Of a stretch of 64,000 nt of DNA, positions 1 through 7,915 are shown piece by piece. The position numbers and the translations under genes were made by a program. This DNA is from Lichenihabitans psoromatis (GTDB lineage Bacteria > Pseudomonadota > Alphaproteobacteria > Rhizobiales > Beijerinckiaceae), in the NCBI RefSeq assembly GCF_004323635.1, contig NZ_CP036515.1:1537501-1601500 (forward strand), in the 5' to 3' direction. The notes beneath the pieces were generated by a model. The model saw nothing but the letters and a program-made list of their open reading frames with translations, was not told the DNA's origin and ran no database searches. Position 1 is the stretch's first letter; each line of letters starts with the position of its first letter.

Positions 1-481
1 GGGTCACCGGCGGGAGCCGCAAATTGTTGGTCACAACCGTCAGGTTGCGCCGCTCCGTCAGGGCGGCCGCAAAGGCGCAGGTCGACGAGCCGCCGTTGAG
101 GATCAGGGTCTCGCCGTCGCGGATCAGCCGGGCGGCTGCGTGACCGATGCGCTGCTTGGCATCCGCATGGGCGTCCATGCGGAGGCCGAGCGTCGTATCG
201 ATTCGCACCATTCGGTCCTTATGGACCGCCCCACCATGGGTGCGAATCAGCAGGCCACGCGCCTCCATGGCGTCGAGGTCGCGGCGAATCGTGTCACGCG
301 ACACGTCGAGCAGCGTCACGAGTTCGACGACCGTTGCTTGGCCGCGTTGATGAAGCAGATCGAGGAGGCGGTTCTGGCGCGCCGCTGGCAGGTCGGTTGC
401 CCCTGTCTCGGCGTCTGCCGCAGCGGTTGAGACGCCCTGCAACCCCGATGGCGACATGTTCTGCGGGATCGGCTTGCTCAT
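1..481 (-). CDS. DeoR-family transcriptional regulator (3' part cut by window edge)
   Basis: Only the first 160 residues are in the window. After a low-complexity N-terminal tail of about 33 residues comes a DeoR-type winged helix (RQNRLLDLLHQRGQ...VSRDTIRRDLDAME...LIRTHGGAV), followed by the beginning of the sugar-phosphate-sensing domain (DGETLILNGGSST), which in this family binds a phosphorylated sugar. The ATG overlaps the stop of the upstream LacI-type gene by 4 bp (TCAT on the plus strand), so the two regulators are co-transcribed and probably translationally coupled. Inferred role: a second, sugar-phosphate-responsive regulator of the adjoining carbohydrate locus. The extra N-terminal residues could mean that a later start is used; the first ATG is preferred because of the overlap. 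Confidence 0.88.
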   Translation of the reverse strand, partial: MSKPIPQNMSPSGLQGVSTAAADAETGATDLPAARQNRLLDLLHQRGQATVVELVTLLDVSRDTIRRDLDAMEARGLLIRTHGGAVHKDRMVRIDTTLGLRMDAHADAKQRIGHAAARLIRDGETLILNGGSSTCAFAAALTERRNLTVVTNNLRLPPVT

Positions 482-1509
482 GCCGAGGCCCGGACCACGA
501 GGGTCGCCTCAAGCCGAACCTGCTCCGGCTTGCTTGGCGAGCCGTCGCCGGATGCGATCTGGTGCAGTAGAAAATCGAGCGATAGCGTCCCCAGACTTTC
601 GAAATCCTGCGCCACGGTGGTGAGTGGCGGACAAGCGTATCGACTGAGCGCCTGGTCGTCATGTCCCGCGACCCGCAGGGTACAATCGGGATCACGGCCG
701 ATCTTGAAGCCGCGCTGGAAGGCGGCTGCCATCACGCCGGTCGCGATCCTGTCGTTGGCGCAAAGGATCGTGCCGGTCGGGAAGCCAACCCCATCGATGA
801 CCTTGAGGGCTTCCGTATAGCCGACCTCTTCGAAGCGCCAATCGCGACGGGAGGGCACCGGGATGATCTCCGGCTGCAGCCCCAGTCGTTCCATCGTCGC
901 GACATAAGCGGCGCGCCGCTCGGCCGCATTATGGTTCACGGGCGGCATGTCGAAGAAGGTCGGGCGATCGCCAGTGCGGCACAGATAGTCGGTGATCAGC
1001 GGAACGCTCTGGTTGTTGTTGGTCCCGACGAAGGCACTCGTGTCGTCGAGACGCGAGTCGAGAAACACGAGCGGAATGCGCGCCTGTAGGCTTTCGACTA
1101 AGGACGCCCGCGTGTTCTCCCCCAGCGGCGCCATGATCGCGCCCGCGATCTTCAGGGACAGAAGCGTCTCGATGGCCCGCGCCTCGAGCCGTGGATCGCC
1201 CCGTGAACTGAGCGCGAGCAGGAACAAGCCGCTCGCGTTGCAGCGCAATTCGATCTGTTGAACCAAACGGGCGAAAAACGGGTCGGCGAGATCCGGCACC
1301 ACGATCGCGATGATCTTCGGGTTACGCTTGTTGAGATTTACGGCAAACAAGTTCGGCCGATAGTCATATTGCGCCAGAGCCCGTTCGATCTGGGCGCGGG
1401 TCGACGGACGGACACTGCTGGGATCGTTAAAATATTTCGAGAGTGTCGGCCGGGAAATGCCGCTGAGAAGCGAAAACTCCGCCATGTTCCGGATGGCTTG
1501 ATCGTTCAT
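478..1509 (-). CDS. LacI-family transcriptional regulator
   Basis: 343 residues, the normal family length. An N-terminal LacI helix-turn-helix is visible (MAEFSLLSGISRPTLSKYFN, then SSVRPSTRAQIERALAQYDYRPN with the hinge helix), followed by a periplasmic-binding-protein-like effector domain (NPKIIAIVVPDLADPFFARL ... ILCANDRIATGVMAAAFQRG ... PLTTVAQDFESLG). It is transcribed divergently from the SDR and sugar-importer genes, and its stop overlaps the DeoR-type gene. Members of this family repress sugar operons and are released by the sugar. Inference: it controls the importer operon through the dyad at 2442-2465, whose half-site recurs in this gene's own upstream region at 1586-1597. Confidence 0.93.
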   Translation of the reverse strand: MNDQAIRNMAEFSLLSGISRPTLSKYFNDPSSVRPSTRAQIERALAQYDYRPNLFAVNLNKRNPKIIAIVVPDLADPFFARLVQQIELRCNASGLFLLALSSRGDPRLEARAIETLLSLKIAGAIMAPLGENTRASLVESLQARIPLVFLDSRLDDTSAFVGTNNNQSVPLITDYLCRTGDRPTFFDMPPVNHNAAERRAAYVATMERLGLQPEIIPVPSRRDWRFEEVGYTEALKVIDGVGFPTGTILCANDRIATGVMAAAFQRGFKIGRDPDCTLRVAGHDDQALSRYACPPLTTVAQDFESLGTLSLDFLLHQIASGDGSPSKPEQVRLEATLVVRASA

Positions 1510-1585
1510 CGCGCGCGGAAACTCGATCTCCAGGGATGCCGGCGCGCCGCTGAGATCGGTGCTCCAAACAACACTCTCGTAGCAT

Positions 1586-1609
1586 CAAAGTTGACGCGTG
1601 CAAAGAATT
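1586..1609. promoter_or_regulatory. Candidate weak LacI-type operator in the divergent lacI/SDR intergenic region
   Basis: The left half (CAAAGTTGACGC) matches in 11 of 12 positions the reverse complement of the right half of the dyad at 2442-2465. The right half is degenerate (7 of 12 positions). The centre is CG, as in most LacI-family operators. The call rests on the shared half-site alone. Confidence 0.4.
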
Positions 1610-1684
1610 CCCCGACGCTGATTCGAAAGGCTGCCCCGGTGTGTTTGTCGCCGAGGCGCAGCCGCCATCATACGGGGAAACGCT

Positions 1685-2416
1685 GTGGCGACGGATCTAC
1701 GCGGCAAGGTGGCCCTGGTCACAGGGGCGAATTCGGGCATCGGGCGCGCGCTGGCGCACCATCTCGCCGCAGCCGGCGTGCGTCTCGCGCTGGCGGCTCG
1801 TTCGACCGAGAGGCTTGCGGCGGTGAAAGAGCGTCTCGGCGATGCTGATGTGGCGTTGCTGCCGACCGATCTCGCCCAGCCGGGCGAGGTCGACGCGATG
1901 GTCGATGCGGCCCTGGCGCGGTTCGGCCGGATCGATATGCTTCTGGCCAATGCCGGTCTTTATGCGCCCGGCGCGGTCGCCGACGGCGATCCGGATTACT
2001 TCGACCAGACGATCGCGGTCAATCTCAACAGCGTCGTCCGCGCTACGCGGCGCGTCTTGCCCGGCATGATGCAGCAAGGTTCTGGCGACATCCTGGTGAC
2101 CAGTTCCATCTCGGGACATCAGGCGTTGCACTGGGAGCCGGTCTACAGCGCCACCAAACATGCGATCCAATCCTTCGTGCACGGCCTCCGCATCCAGGCC
2201 GCTCCACACGGCGTGCGGGTGGGCGCGATCGCGCCGGGCATCGTGCTGAACGAGCTCTGGGGCTATACCGACCCGGCCGCCATTGCGGCCAAGGTCGCGG
2301 CTCACGAAGGTTTGACGTCGGACGATGTAGCCGAGGCAGCGATGTTCATGCTGACCCGCCCGGCCCACGTCACCATCCGCGACCTGGTGATCCTGCCGCA
2401 GAACCAAGCGATTTGA
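1685..2416 (+). CDS. SDR-family NAD(P)-dependent oxidoreductase
   Basis: 243 residues starting at GTG. A classical short-chain dehydrogenase: cofactor motif TGANSGIG near residues 14-21, LLANAG, the catalytic serine in TSSISG and the YSATKH active-site Tyr-Lys. The C-terminus (EGLTSDDVAEAAMFMLTRPAHVTIRDLVILPQNQ) resembles the YdfG/serine-dehydrogenase-like subgroup. It is the first gene on the plus strand facing the LacI-type regulator, and a separate promoter lies between it and the importer. Inference: it oxidises or reduces the imported sugar or polyol, for example to interconvert an alditol and a ketose. The substrate cannot be read from sequence. Confidence 0.88.
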   Translation: MATDLRGKVALVTGANSGIGRALAHHLAAAGVRLALAARSTERLAAVKERLGDADVALLPTDLAQPGEVDAMVDAALARFGRIDMLLANAGLYAPGAVADGDPDYFDQTIAVNLNSVVRATRRVLPGMMQQGSGDILVTSSISGHQALHWEPVYSATKHAIQSFVHGLRIQAAPHGVRVGAIAPGIVLNELWGYTDPAAIAAKVAAHEGLTSDDVAEAAMFMLTRPAHVTIRDLVILPQNQAI

Positions 2417-2441
2417 GGCGTGTTCGCGGTGCCTGCATCGC

Positions 2442-2465
2442 GAAACTTGGCGCGCGTCAACTTTC
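2442..2465. promoter_or_regulatory. 24-bp imperfect dyad, candidate LacI-family operator
   Basis: GAAACTTGGCGC followed by GCGTCAACTTTC: 10 of 12 base pairs are symmetric around a central CG, the hallmark of LacI-family operators. It ends 3 bp before the -35 hexamer of the importer promoter, so occupancy could affect polymerase. The half-site recurs upstream of the lacI-like gene. Confidence 0.6.
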
Positions 2466-2468
2466 GCA

Positions 2469-2497
2469 TTGACGAGATCGAATCCCGCTTCTAGCTT
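2469..2497 (+). promoter_or_regulatory. Sigma-70-type promoter of the sugar-importer operon
   Basis: TTGACG at 2469-2474, a 17-bp spacer, then TAGCTT at 2492-2497. It sits about 75 bp before the binding-protein start and directly beside the dyad at 2442-2465. Prediction by motif only. Confidence 0.6.
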
Positions 2498-2572
2498 CAG
2501 GTCACGGCAACAAGCCCCAAGGGCGGTGCCGGATAGGTCGGATCAGACTTGTCGCATCAGGAGGAGGAAACG

Positions 2573-3553
2573 TTGAAGAAAACCATGACGGCCGTGGCGG
2601 CCTTGGCGCTCGGACTTTCGGCGATGATCGGGGCTGCCGGAGCCCAGACCGGCAAAAAATACACCATCGCGTTGATTCCTGGTCTGACGACCGACGCGTT
2701 CTACATCACCATGCGAAAAGGCGCCGAGGCGGCCGCAAAGGTCGTGGGCGCCGATCTCGTGTTCCAGGGCGCGCCGGAGTTCAACCCGGTCCAGCAAGCG
2801 CCGGTTCTCGATGCCGTGATCGCCCGGAAGCCGGACGCGATCCTGATCGCGCCGACCGATAAGACGCAACTTGTGCAGCCGCTGAAGAAAGCCGCCGATG
2901 CCGGCATTCCGGTCATCACGGTCGATACGTTCATCGGCACCGGCATTTATCAGACCGGTCAGGGCGATGCGGATTTCCCGCTGTCCTATATCGCGTCCGA
3001 CAACGTTCTCGGCGGCAAGATCGCGGCCCGTGCCCTCGCCAAGGCGATCGGCGACAAGGGCAAGGTCTACGTGTCCAACGTGGAGCCGGGCGTCTCGACG
3101 ACCGATCAGCGCGAACAAGGCTTCAAAGACGAGATGAAGTCACATCCGGGCATTCAGGTCCTGCAGACGCAGTTCAACGACGATGACGCCAACAAGGCGG
3201 CCTCGCAGATGCAATCGGTCTTCGCCCGCAACTCCGATCTGGCGGGCGTCTTCGGCGCTAATCTGTTCTCGGCTCTCGGGGCAGCGAACGGGGTGCAGCA
3301 GGCCGGCCAAACCGGCAAGGTGAAGGTCGTGGCCTTCGATGCTCCGACCTCGATGGTCGACAACATTAAGTCGGGTCTCATCGATGTGGCGATCGCGCAG
3401 CACCCGGCCGAGATCGGATATTTTGGGGTGATGTCGGCCTATGCGCATCTGACGGGACAATCGATCCCGATCGCGATCGGAACCGGTTTCACCGAAATGG
3501 ACAAGTCGAACATCGACAAGCCCGAAATCGCCCAGTTCATCTACAAGAACTGA
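2573..3553 (+). CDS. Sugar ABC transporter substrate-binding protein (RbsB/FrcB type)
   Basis: The TTG start at 2573 is chosen because a strong Shine-Dalgarno (AGGAGGA) lies 6-8 nt upstream and the product then begins MKKTM followed by a Sec signal (AAVALGLSAMIGAAGA|Q-like, residues about 1-27). The mature part is a type-I periplasmic binding protein of the ribose/fructose/xylose class (KYTIALIPGLTTDAFYITMRKGAEAAA ... ILIAPTDKTQLVQPL ... GVFGANLFSALGAANGVQQ ... DVAIAQHPAEIGYFGV). Length 326 residues is normal. It is followed by the permease and ATPase in the order seen in frcBCA-type operons. Inference: periplasmic capture of a mono- or disaccharide that also induces the locus. Confidence 0.93.
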   Translation: MKKTMTAVAALALGLSAMIGAAGAQTGKKYTIALIPGLTTDAFYITMRKGAEAAAKVVGADLVFQGAPEFNPVQQAPVLDAVIARKPDAILIAPTDKTQLVQPLKKAADAGIPVITVDTFIGTGIYQTGQGDADFPLSYIASDNVLGGKIAARALAKAIGDKGKVYVSNVEPGVSTTDQREQGFKDEMKSHPGIQVLQTQFNDDDANKAASQMQSVFARNSDLAGVFGANLFSALGAANGVQQAGQTGKVKVVAFDAPTSMVDNIKSGLIDVAIAQHPAEIGYFGVMSAYAHLTGQSIPIAIGTGFTEMDKSNIDKPEIAQFIYKN

Positions 3554-3638
3554 TCCTCACTCCGCCTCGGGTGCCGCTGATCGATCGTGTTTCGATCTGG
3601 CGGCACCGTCTTCCACCTCTGCTGGCACGGAGCGGCTG

Positions 3639-4673
3639 ATGTTCGCCCAAATGTCCTCGAAAGTGCTGACCCCGCGCCAACCCGGAAGCCCATCGCGCTG
3701 GCTCCTGTGGGCGGCGGCGATGCGGGCTTGGCTGTTCCTTGCTCTGCTGCTGATCGTGTTCGAGACATGGTCGCGGATCAGCTATGGCACCAGCTTCGTC
3801 TTCTCGACCTATAATGCCCAGTCGATCGCCGTCTTCGCGGTTGCGCCACTTCTGCTGGCCCTTGGCGAAACATTCGTCATCATCGCGGGCGGCATCGATC
3901 TATCGGTCGGCTTCATCATGGGACTCTCGGCCGTTGTGGCGGCCCATGGCGCCAATGTCGCCGGCGCCTACATGCCGCCGTTCCCCGCGATGCTGGTCGG
4001 CATCTCGGCGGGGCTCCTGGTCTGCCTCATCCCGGGGTCCGTCAACGGCTGGCTGATCTCGAAATTGAAGGTGCCGCCGTTCATCGGCACGCTCGGCATG
4101 TTCGGCGTGGCGCGCGGCGTGGCCTTCCTGCTCGCCAACGGCACCACGGTGCCCGTGTCGAACAACTGGTTTGCGGCGCTTGGGAACGGACGTCTGCTTG
4201 GCTTTCCGGTCGTGGTCATCATCACGGTCCTGTTCGTCCTGGTGATGAGCTACCTGCTGCGACAAACGCAGTTCGGCCAGCATACCTATGCGATCGGGGC
4301 CAGTGAGCAGGCGGCCTTGCGGGCCGGCATCAACGTGGCCCGACACACCCGCAAGCTCTACCTGCTCTCGGCCTTGTGCGCCGGCCTCGGCGGCGTGCTC
4401 TATGCTGCCCGCTTCACGGCCGGTGCGGCTCAGGCCGGCGAGCCCTTGCTGCTCGACTCGATCGCCGCCGTGGTGATCGGTGGCGCCAGCCTGTTTGGCG
4501 GATCCGGCACCATTCTCGGCACCGTTGCCGGATCGCTGGTGATCGCCGTCATCCAATACGGCCTCGTTTTCATCGATGTCGAACCCTTCTGGCAATTCGT
4601 GGCCGTCGGCGTCGTCATCATCATCTCGGTCTTGGTCGACCAGACGCAACGCAAGCTCGGCGGAGAACGCTGA
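3639..4673 (+). CDS. Sugar ABC transporter permease (RbsC/FrcC type)
   Basis: 344 residues, highly hydrophobic, with about 8-10 membrane segments. Family signatures are clear: ETFVIIAGGIDLSVGFIMGLSAVVAA near residue 70, KVPPFIGTLGMFGVARG, and YAIGASEQAALRAGINVARHTRKLYLLSALCAGLGGVLYAAR, the conserved cytoplasmic region of RbsC-like permeases. It forms the membrane channel for the binding protein upstream. The stop overlaps the ATPase start by one base (TGATG). Two in-frame ATGs at 3639 and 3651 are possible starts. Confidence 0.94.
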   Translation: MFAQMSSKVLTPRQPGSPSRWLLWAAAMRAWLFLALLLIVFETWSRISYGTSFVFSTYNAQSIAVFAVAPLLLALGETFVIIAGGIDLSVGFIMGLSAVVAAHGANVAGAYMPPFPAMLVGISAGLLVCLIPGSVNGWLISKLKVPPFIGTLGMFGVARGVAFLLANGTTVPVSNNWFAALGNGRLLGFPVVVIITVLFVLVMSYLLRQTQFGQHTYAIGASEQAALRAGINVARHTRKLYLLSALCAGLGGVLYAARFTAGAAQAGEPLLLDSIAAVVIGGASLFGGSGTILGTVAGSLVIAVIQYGLVFIDVEPFWQFVAVGVVIIISVLVDQTQRKLGGER

Positions 4674-5428
4674 TGAGCGCCGTACAATCTTCCCAACCCA
4701 TCCTCGACGTCCGCTCGGTTTCCAAGCGGTTCGGCGGGGTCGAGGCCCTGAAGGGCGTGTCGCTATCGCTCTATCCCGGCGAGGTCGTCGCCCTCGCGGG
4801 CGATAACGGGGCCGGCAAATCGACCCTGACCAAGATGATCTCCGGCGTCTATCAAGCCGATGGCGGACAGATCCTCCTCGACGGCAAGGGCGTGAATTTT
4901 GCGACGCCGGAAGCCGCGCGGGGCGCCGGCATCGAGACGATCTACCAGGATCTCGCCTTGGCCGACAACCTGTCGATCGGCGCCAACATCTTCCTCGGAC
5001 GGGAACCGATGCGGCGGGCCTTCGGCGTCGTTCCGGTGCTGGACCGCCAGAAGATGGCGGTGGCCGCCAAGGAGACGATGGCCATGCTCGATTTCCACCT
5101 CGACCGGCTCGACGCGCCGGTGGGCCGGTTTTCGGGCGGGCAACGTCAGGCGGTCGCGATCGGTCGCGCCATCTACTGGAACGCACGCGTCATTTTGATG
5201 GATGAGCCGACCGCGGCGCTCGGCGTGCCGGAACAGCGCAAGGTGCTGTCGCTCATCAAGACCCTGAAGCAGCAGGGACGCGGCGTGATCTTCATCTCGC
5301 ACAACCTGCAGGACATTTTCGCCGTGTCGGACCGGATCATCGTGCTGCGGCGCGGCAGCCTCGCGGGCGAACGGCAGATCGAAAACACGACGCATGACGA
5401 GGTCGTGAAGATGATGATCGGCGGCTGA
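4673..5428 (+). CDS. Sugar ABC transporter ATP-binding protein, single ABC domain (FrcA-like)
   Basis: 251 residues with one ABC domain: Walker A GDNGAGKST, Q-loop at ETIYQDLAL, signature FSGGQRQ, Walker B VILMDEPTAALG and switch histidine ISHN. Ribose and xylose systems normally use a double-domain ATPase of about 500 residues; the single-domain form is known from fructose-type FrcA importers, so this one probably works as a homodimer. The ATG overlaps the permease stop. Confidence 0.94.
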   Translation: MSAVQSSQPILDVRSVSKRFGGVEALKGVSLSLYPGEVVALAGDNGAGKSTLTKMISGVYQADGGQILLDGKGVNFATPEAARGAGIETIYQDLALADNLSIGANIFLGREPMRRAFGVVPVLDRQKMAVAAKETMAMLDFHLDRLDAPVGRFSGGQRQAVAIGRAIYWNARVILMDEPTAALGVPEQRKVLSLIKTLKQQGRGVIFISHNLQDIFAVSDRIIVLRRGSLAGERQIENTTHDEVVKMMIGG

Positions 5429-5489
5429 TCCCAGCCCTCCGGTCCGGCGAGCCGAGCTTTCGGCCTCCGCCCAACCTTGGATAAGAGCC

Positions 5490-6407
5490 ATGACCAGGAT
5501 GACAACAGCCGAATATCGCGGCTATCAGCAGATCTGCGGCCCGGATGGGGCCATGATGGTGATCGCGGCCGACCAGCGCGGCGGCATGCGGAAGATCATG
5601 GCGGCATCGCCAGCCGAGGAAGCCGGCATCTCGGAGGCGACGCTCGGCGAGACCAAAGCCGACATCACGAAATTCCTGGCCAGTCAGGCCTCCTGCGTTC
5701 TGCTCGACCCGGTCTGCGCCGTCCCGCATGTTGTCAACGACGGTGTGTTGGCCCGCGACACGGCTTTGCTGATCGGGCTCGATGCTTCGGGGTTCGACAC
5801 CACGCCCGAAGGCTACAGAAACTCGAAGCTCGTTCCCGGCATCGATGCTCGCCGCGTCCGCGCGCTTGGCGGCACCGGTGGCAAGATCATGGTCTATCTC
5901 AGGGCGGATCGTCCCGAGGCCGATACACGCAATATCGCGATCCTGCGCGAGTGCATCGCGGATTTCGCGCGCGAAGACTTGCTGCTGGTGGTGGAATTCC
6001 TCACCTACGACTTGCCCGGCGAGAGCAAATCCGACTACCAGGCGGCCTTTCCCGGCCTGATCGAGGCCGGCACCCGGATTTGTCTCGATCTCGGATCCAA
6101 GGTTCTGAAGCTGCCCTATCCCGGCACCGAGGCCGCCTGTGCCAACATTACGGCCATGTGCGGGGACGTGCCGTGGGCGGTGCTGTCGGCCGGTGTCGAT
6201 CACGAGACGTTCGTCGGTCAGGTCGAGATCGCGATCCGGAACGGCGCCTCCGGCGTCATCGCGGGGCGCGCCTTGTGGAAGGATTGCATTTCGCTGGACC
6301 GGGCCGTCACGCAGCATCGCCTCACCACGATCGCGGTGCCACGTCTGCAGCAGATTCAATCCGTCGTGAAACGCTGCCGCGCCGGACAGGCGCAAGCCGC
6401 AGCCTGA
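5490..6407 (+). CDS. Class I aldolase of the LacD/YihT family
   Basis: 305 residues. Relatives cleave tagatose-1,6-bisphosphate (LacD) or 6-deoxy-6-sulfofructose-1-phosphate (YihT) through a lysine Schiff base. Visible features: IAADQRGGMR near residues 25-34, SCVLLDP at 68-73, GGKIMVYLR, LLLVVEFLTYDLP, and VLKLPYPG whose lysine (about 207) aligns with the Schiff-base lysine; the barrel closes with VLSAGVDHETF and GASGVIAGRALWKD. It directly follows the importer genes and precedes three kinases, which suggests cleavage of a doubly phosphorylated ketose to dihydroxyacetone phosphate plus an aldehyde. The exact substrate is not determined. Confidence 0.85.
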   Translation: MTRMTTAEYRGYQQICGPDGAMMVIAADQRGGMRKIMAASPAEEAGISEATLGETKADITKFLASQASCVLLDPVCAVPHVVNDGVLARDTALLIGLDASGFDTTPEGYRNSKLVPGIDARRVRALGGTGGKIMVYLRADRPEADTRNIAILRECIADFAREDLLLVVEFLTYDLPGESKSDYQAAFPGLIEAGTRICLDLGSKVLKLPYPGTEAACANITAMCGDVPWAVLSAGVDHETFVGQVEIAIRNGASGVIAGRALWKDCISLDRAVTQHRLTTIAVPRLQQIQSVVKRCRAGQAQAAA

Positions 6408-6433
6408 CATCTCGTTTCGCAAAGGCGCATCCG

Positions 6434-7369
6434 ATGCAGCATAGCGCAACCGCCATCGGCATCGATATCGGCGGGACCAATCTTCGGGTGGGGCGGGTCT
6501 CGAGCGGTGGCGAAATCCTCGATTGGGTGGCCGAGCCGATCACGCGCGACCCACGTGACCTGCTCGACCGCATCGTCGAGATCTGCCGCCGCTTGGACGA
6601 TGAAACCGTCGCGGGGATCGGGATTGGGGTGCCGGGCCGCGTCGACGCCCGTCACCGGGCCGTCCTGTCGGGCGGCTACATCGATCTCGCATCGGCCTCG
6701 CTCGCCGAGGATCTCGAGGCGGCGCTGGGTAAACCGGTCGTGATCGACAATGATTGCAACATGGCGCTGGTGGCCGAAATCGCGACGGGGGCCGCCCAGG
6801 GCTACGATAATGTCGTCATGTTCACGATCGGGACCGGCATCGGTGGCGCGGTCGTGATGGAAGGCAAAATCGTGCGCGGGCGGGCGACGGCCGGCCAATT
6901 GGGCCACTTGACGGTGGCGCAGGACGGGCTCGCCTGTGCGTGTGGACGGCGCGGCTGCGTTGAAACCACGAGTTCCGGCACCGCGCTTCGGCGGCTGATC
7001 CGAGAGGCGGGTCTGCCGGCCAGCACCGTCGTCGAGGATCTCTTCGTCGCCGAAGCGGCAGGGGATCCCATCGCGGGCCGGATACTCGACACCTGGGCGA
7101 GCCCGCTCCGCACCGCGATCGACAGCATGGTGGCGGCGGCTGACCCGGATGTCATCGTGCTTGGCGGCGGCCTTGGCGGGGCGGCCCATCGCGCTTTGTC
7201 GCGGGCACCGGCCGTGTCGCCCTGGTACCAATGCGGCGTGGTGGCGGCTCAGCTCGGCGACGATGCGGGTGTGATCGGCGCCGCCATCTCGGCTTTGGTC
7301 GAACATATGATGGAACCGGAGGCGACCACCTCGGCTCCCTATCGAGACGTGGCGGGCCTCGGCGGATGA
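6434..7369 (+). CDS. ROK-family sugar kinase
   Basis: 311 residues. ATP-binding motif IGIDIGGTNLRVG at residues 8-20; catalytic DNDCNMALVAE; GTGIGGAVVMEGKIVRG; and the zinc-binding CACGRRGCVE that defines ROK kinases (two of the usual cysteines plus CxCGxxGC). No DNA-binding domain, so it is an enzyme and not a NagC/Mlc-type repressor. Probably phosphorylates the imported hexose at O6. Starts 26 bp after the aldolase and overlaps the next kinase by 4 bp (ATGA). Confidence 0.92.
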   Translation: MQHSATAIGIDIGGTNLRVGRVSSGGEILDWVAEPITRDPRDLLDRIVEICRRLDDETVAGIGIGVPGRVDARHRAVLSGGYIDLASASLAEDLEAALGKPVVIDNDCNMALVAEIATGAAQGYDNVVMFTIGTGIGGAVVMEGKIVRGRATAGQLGHLTVAQDGLACACGRRGCVETTSSGTALRRLIREAGLPASTVVEDLFVAEAAGDPIAGRILDTWASPLRTAIDSMVAAADPDVIVLGGGLGGAAHRALSRAPAVSPWYQCGVVAAQLGDDAGVIGAAISALVEHMMEPEATTSAPYRDVAGLGG

Positions 7370-7914
7370 AGACCGCCATCCTCGTGAATGGCATACCGGC
7401 CAGCGGCAAGAGCACCGTCGCGCGCGGCGTCGCGGATCGGCTCGGATGTCCGCTTATGACACTCGATACGATCAAGGACCCGCTCTTCGAGCATGTCGGG
7501 GTCGGCGATCGGGAGCATAACCGCATGCTTGGGCGTGCCAGTTATGCCATCATCTTCAAGGCCATCGGGGACTGGCCCGATCCCGCGATCGTGGTGATCG
7601 ATGCGTGGTTCGGGTTCCAACCCGTCGAGGTTCTGGACGCCCATCTCGTGGCCGCCGGCATCGGCCGCACGGCTGAGATCTGGTGTCATGTGCCGGCCGA
7701 CGTCGTGGCCGAGCGCTATCGGGCGCGTCTCGGGACACGCAGTGTGGGCCATCCGGGCGAGGCTTATCTTCCCGAATTGATCGCGCTGAGCGCGCGCGCG
7801 ACCCCGATTGGAGGTCGTTCTCGTTTTGACGTCGAGACGACGCAGCCGATCCCTTTCGATACGATCATGCCGTGGCTCGACGACGTTGTGAACGACCGAC
7901 TGAATAAGGCATGA
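7366..7914 (+). CDS. Small P-loop kinase (AAA_33/gluconokinase- or zeta-like)
   Basis: 182 residues. Walker A GIPASGKST at residues 9-17, then LDTIKDPLFEHV, and a Walker-B-like VVIDAWFGFQP. The fold resembles small metabolite kinases and zeta-toxin-like ATPases (AAA_33). No partner antitoxin is present, and the gene is locked between two sugar kinases by a 4-bp overlap in front and a 1-bp gap behind, which argues for a metabolic role. FrcK-type small kinases accompany frcBCA operons in rhizobia, so an analogous role is possible, but this is inference. Confidence 0.75.
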   Translation: MKTAILVNGIPASGKSTVARGVADRLGCPLMTLDTIKDPLFEHVGVGDREHNRMLGRASYAIIFKAIGDWPDPAIVVIDAWFGFQPVEVLDAHLVAAGIGRTAEIWCHVPADVVAERYRARLGTRSVGHPGEAYLPELIALSARATPIGGRSRFDVETTQPIPFDTIMPWLDDVVNDRLNKA

Positions 7915-7915
7915 C

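Noticed and set aside
5477..6433. Kinase N-terminal extension of 319 residues before the ROK motif
   Set aside because: It is a frame shadow of the aldolase gene; the ROK fold begins at 6434.
7366..7914. Zeta-toxin of a toxin-antitoxin pair
   Set aside because: No antitoxin gene; embedded between two sugar kinases with overlapping or abutting ends, so a metabolite kinase is more likely.
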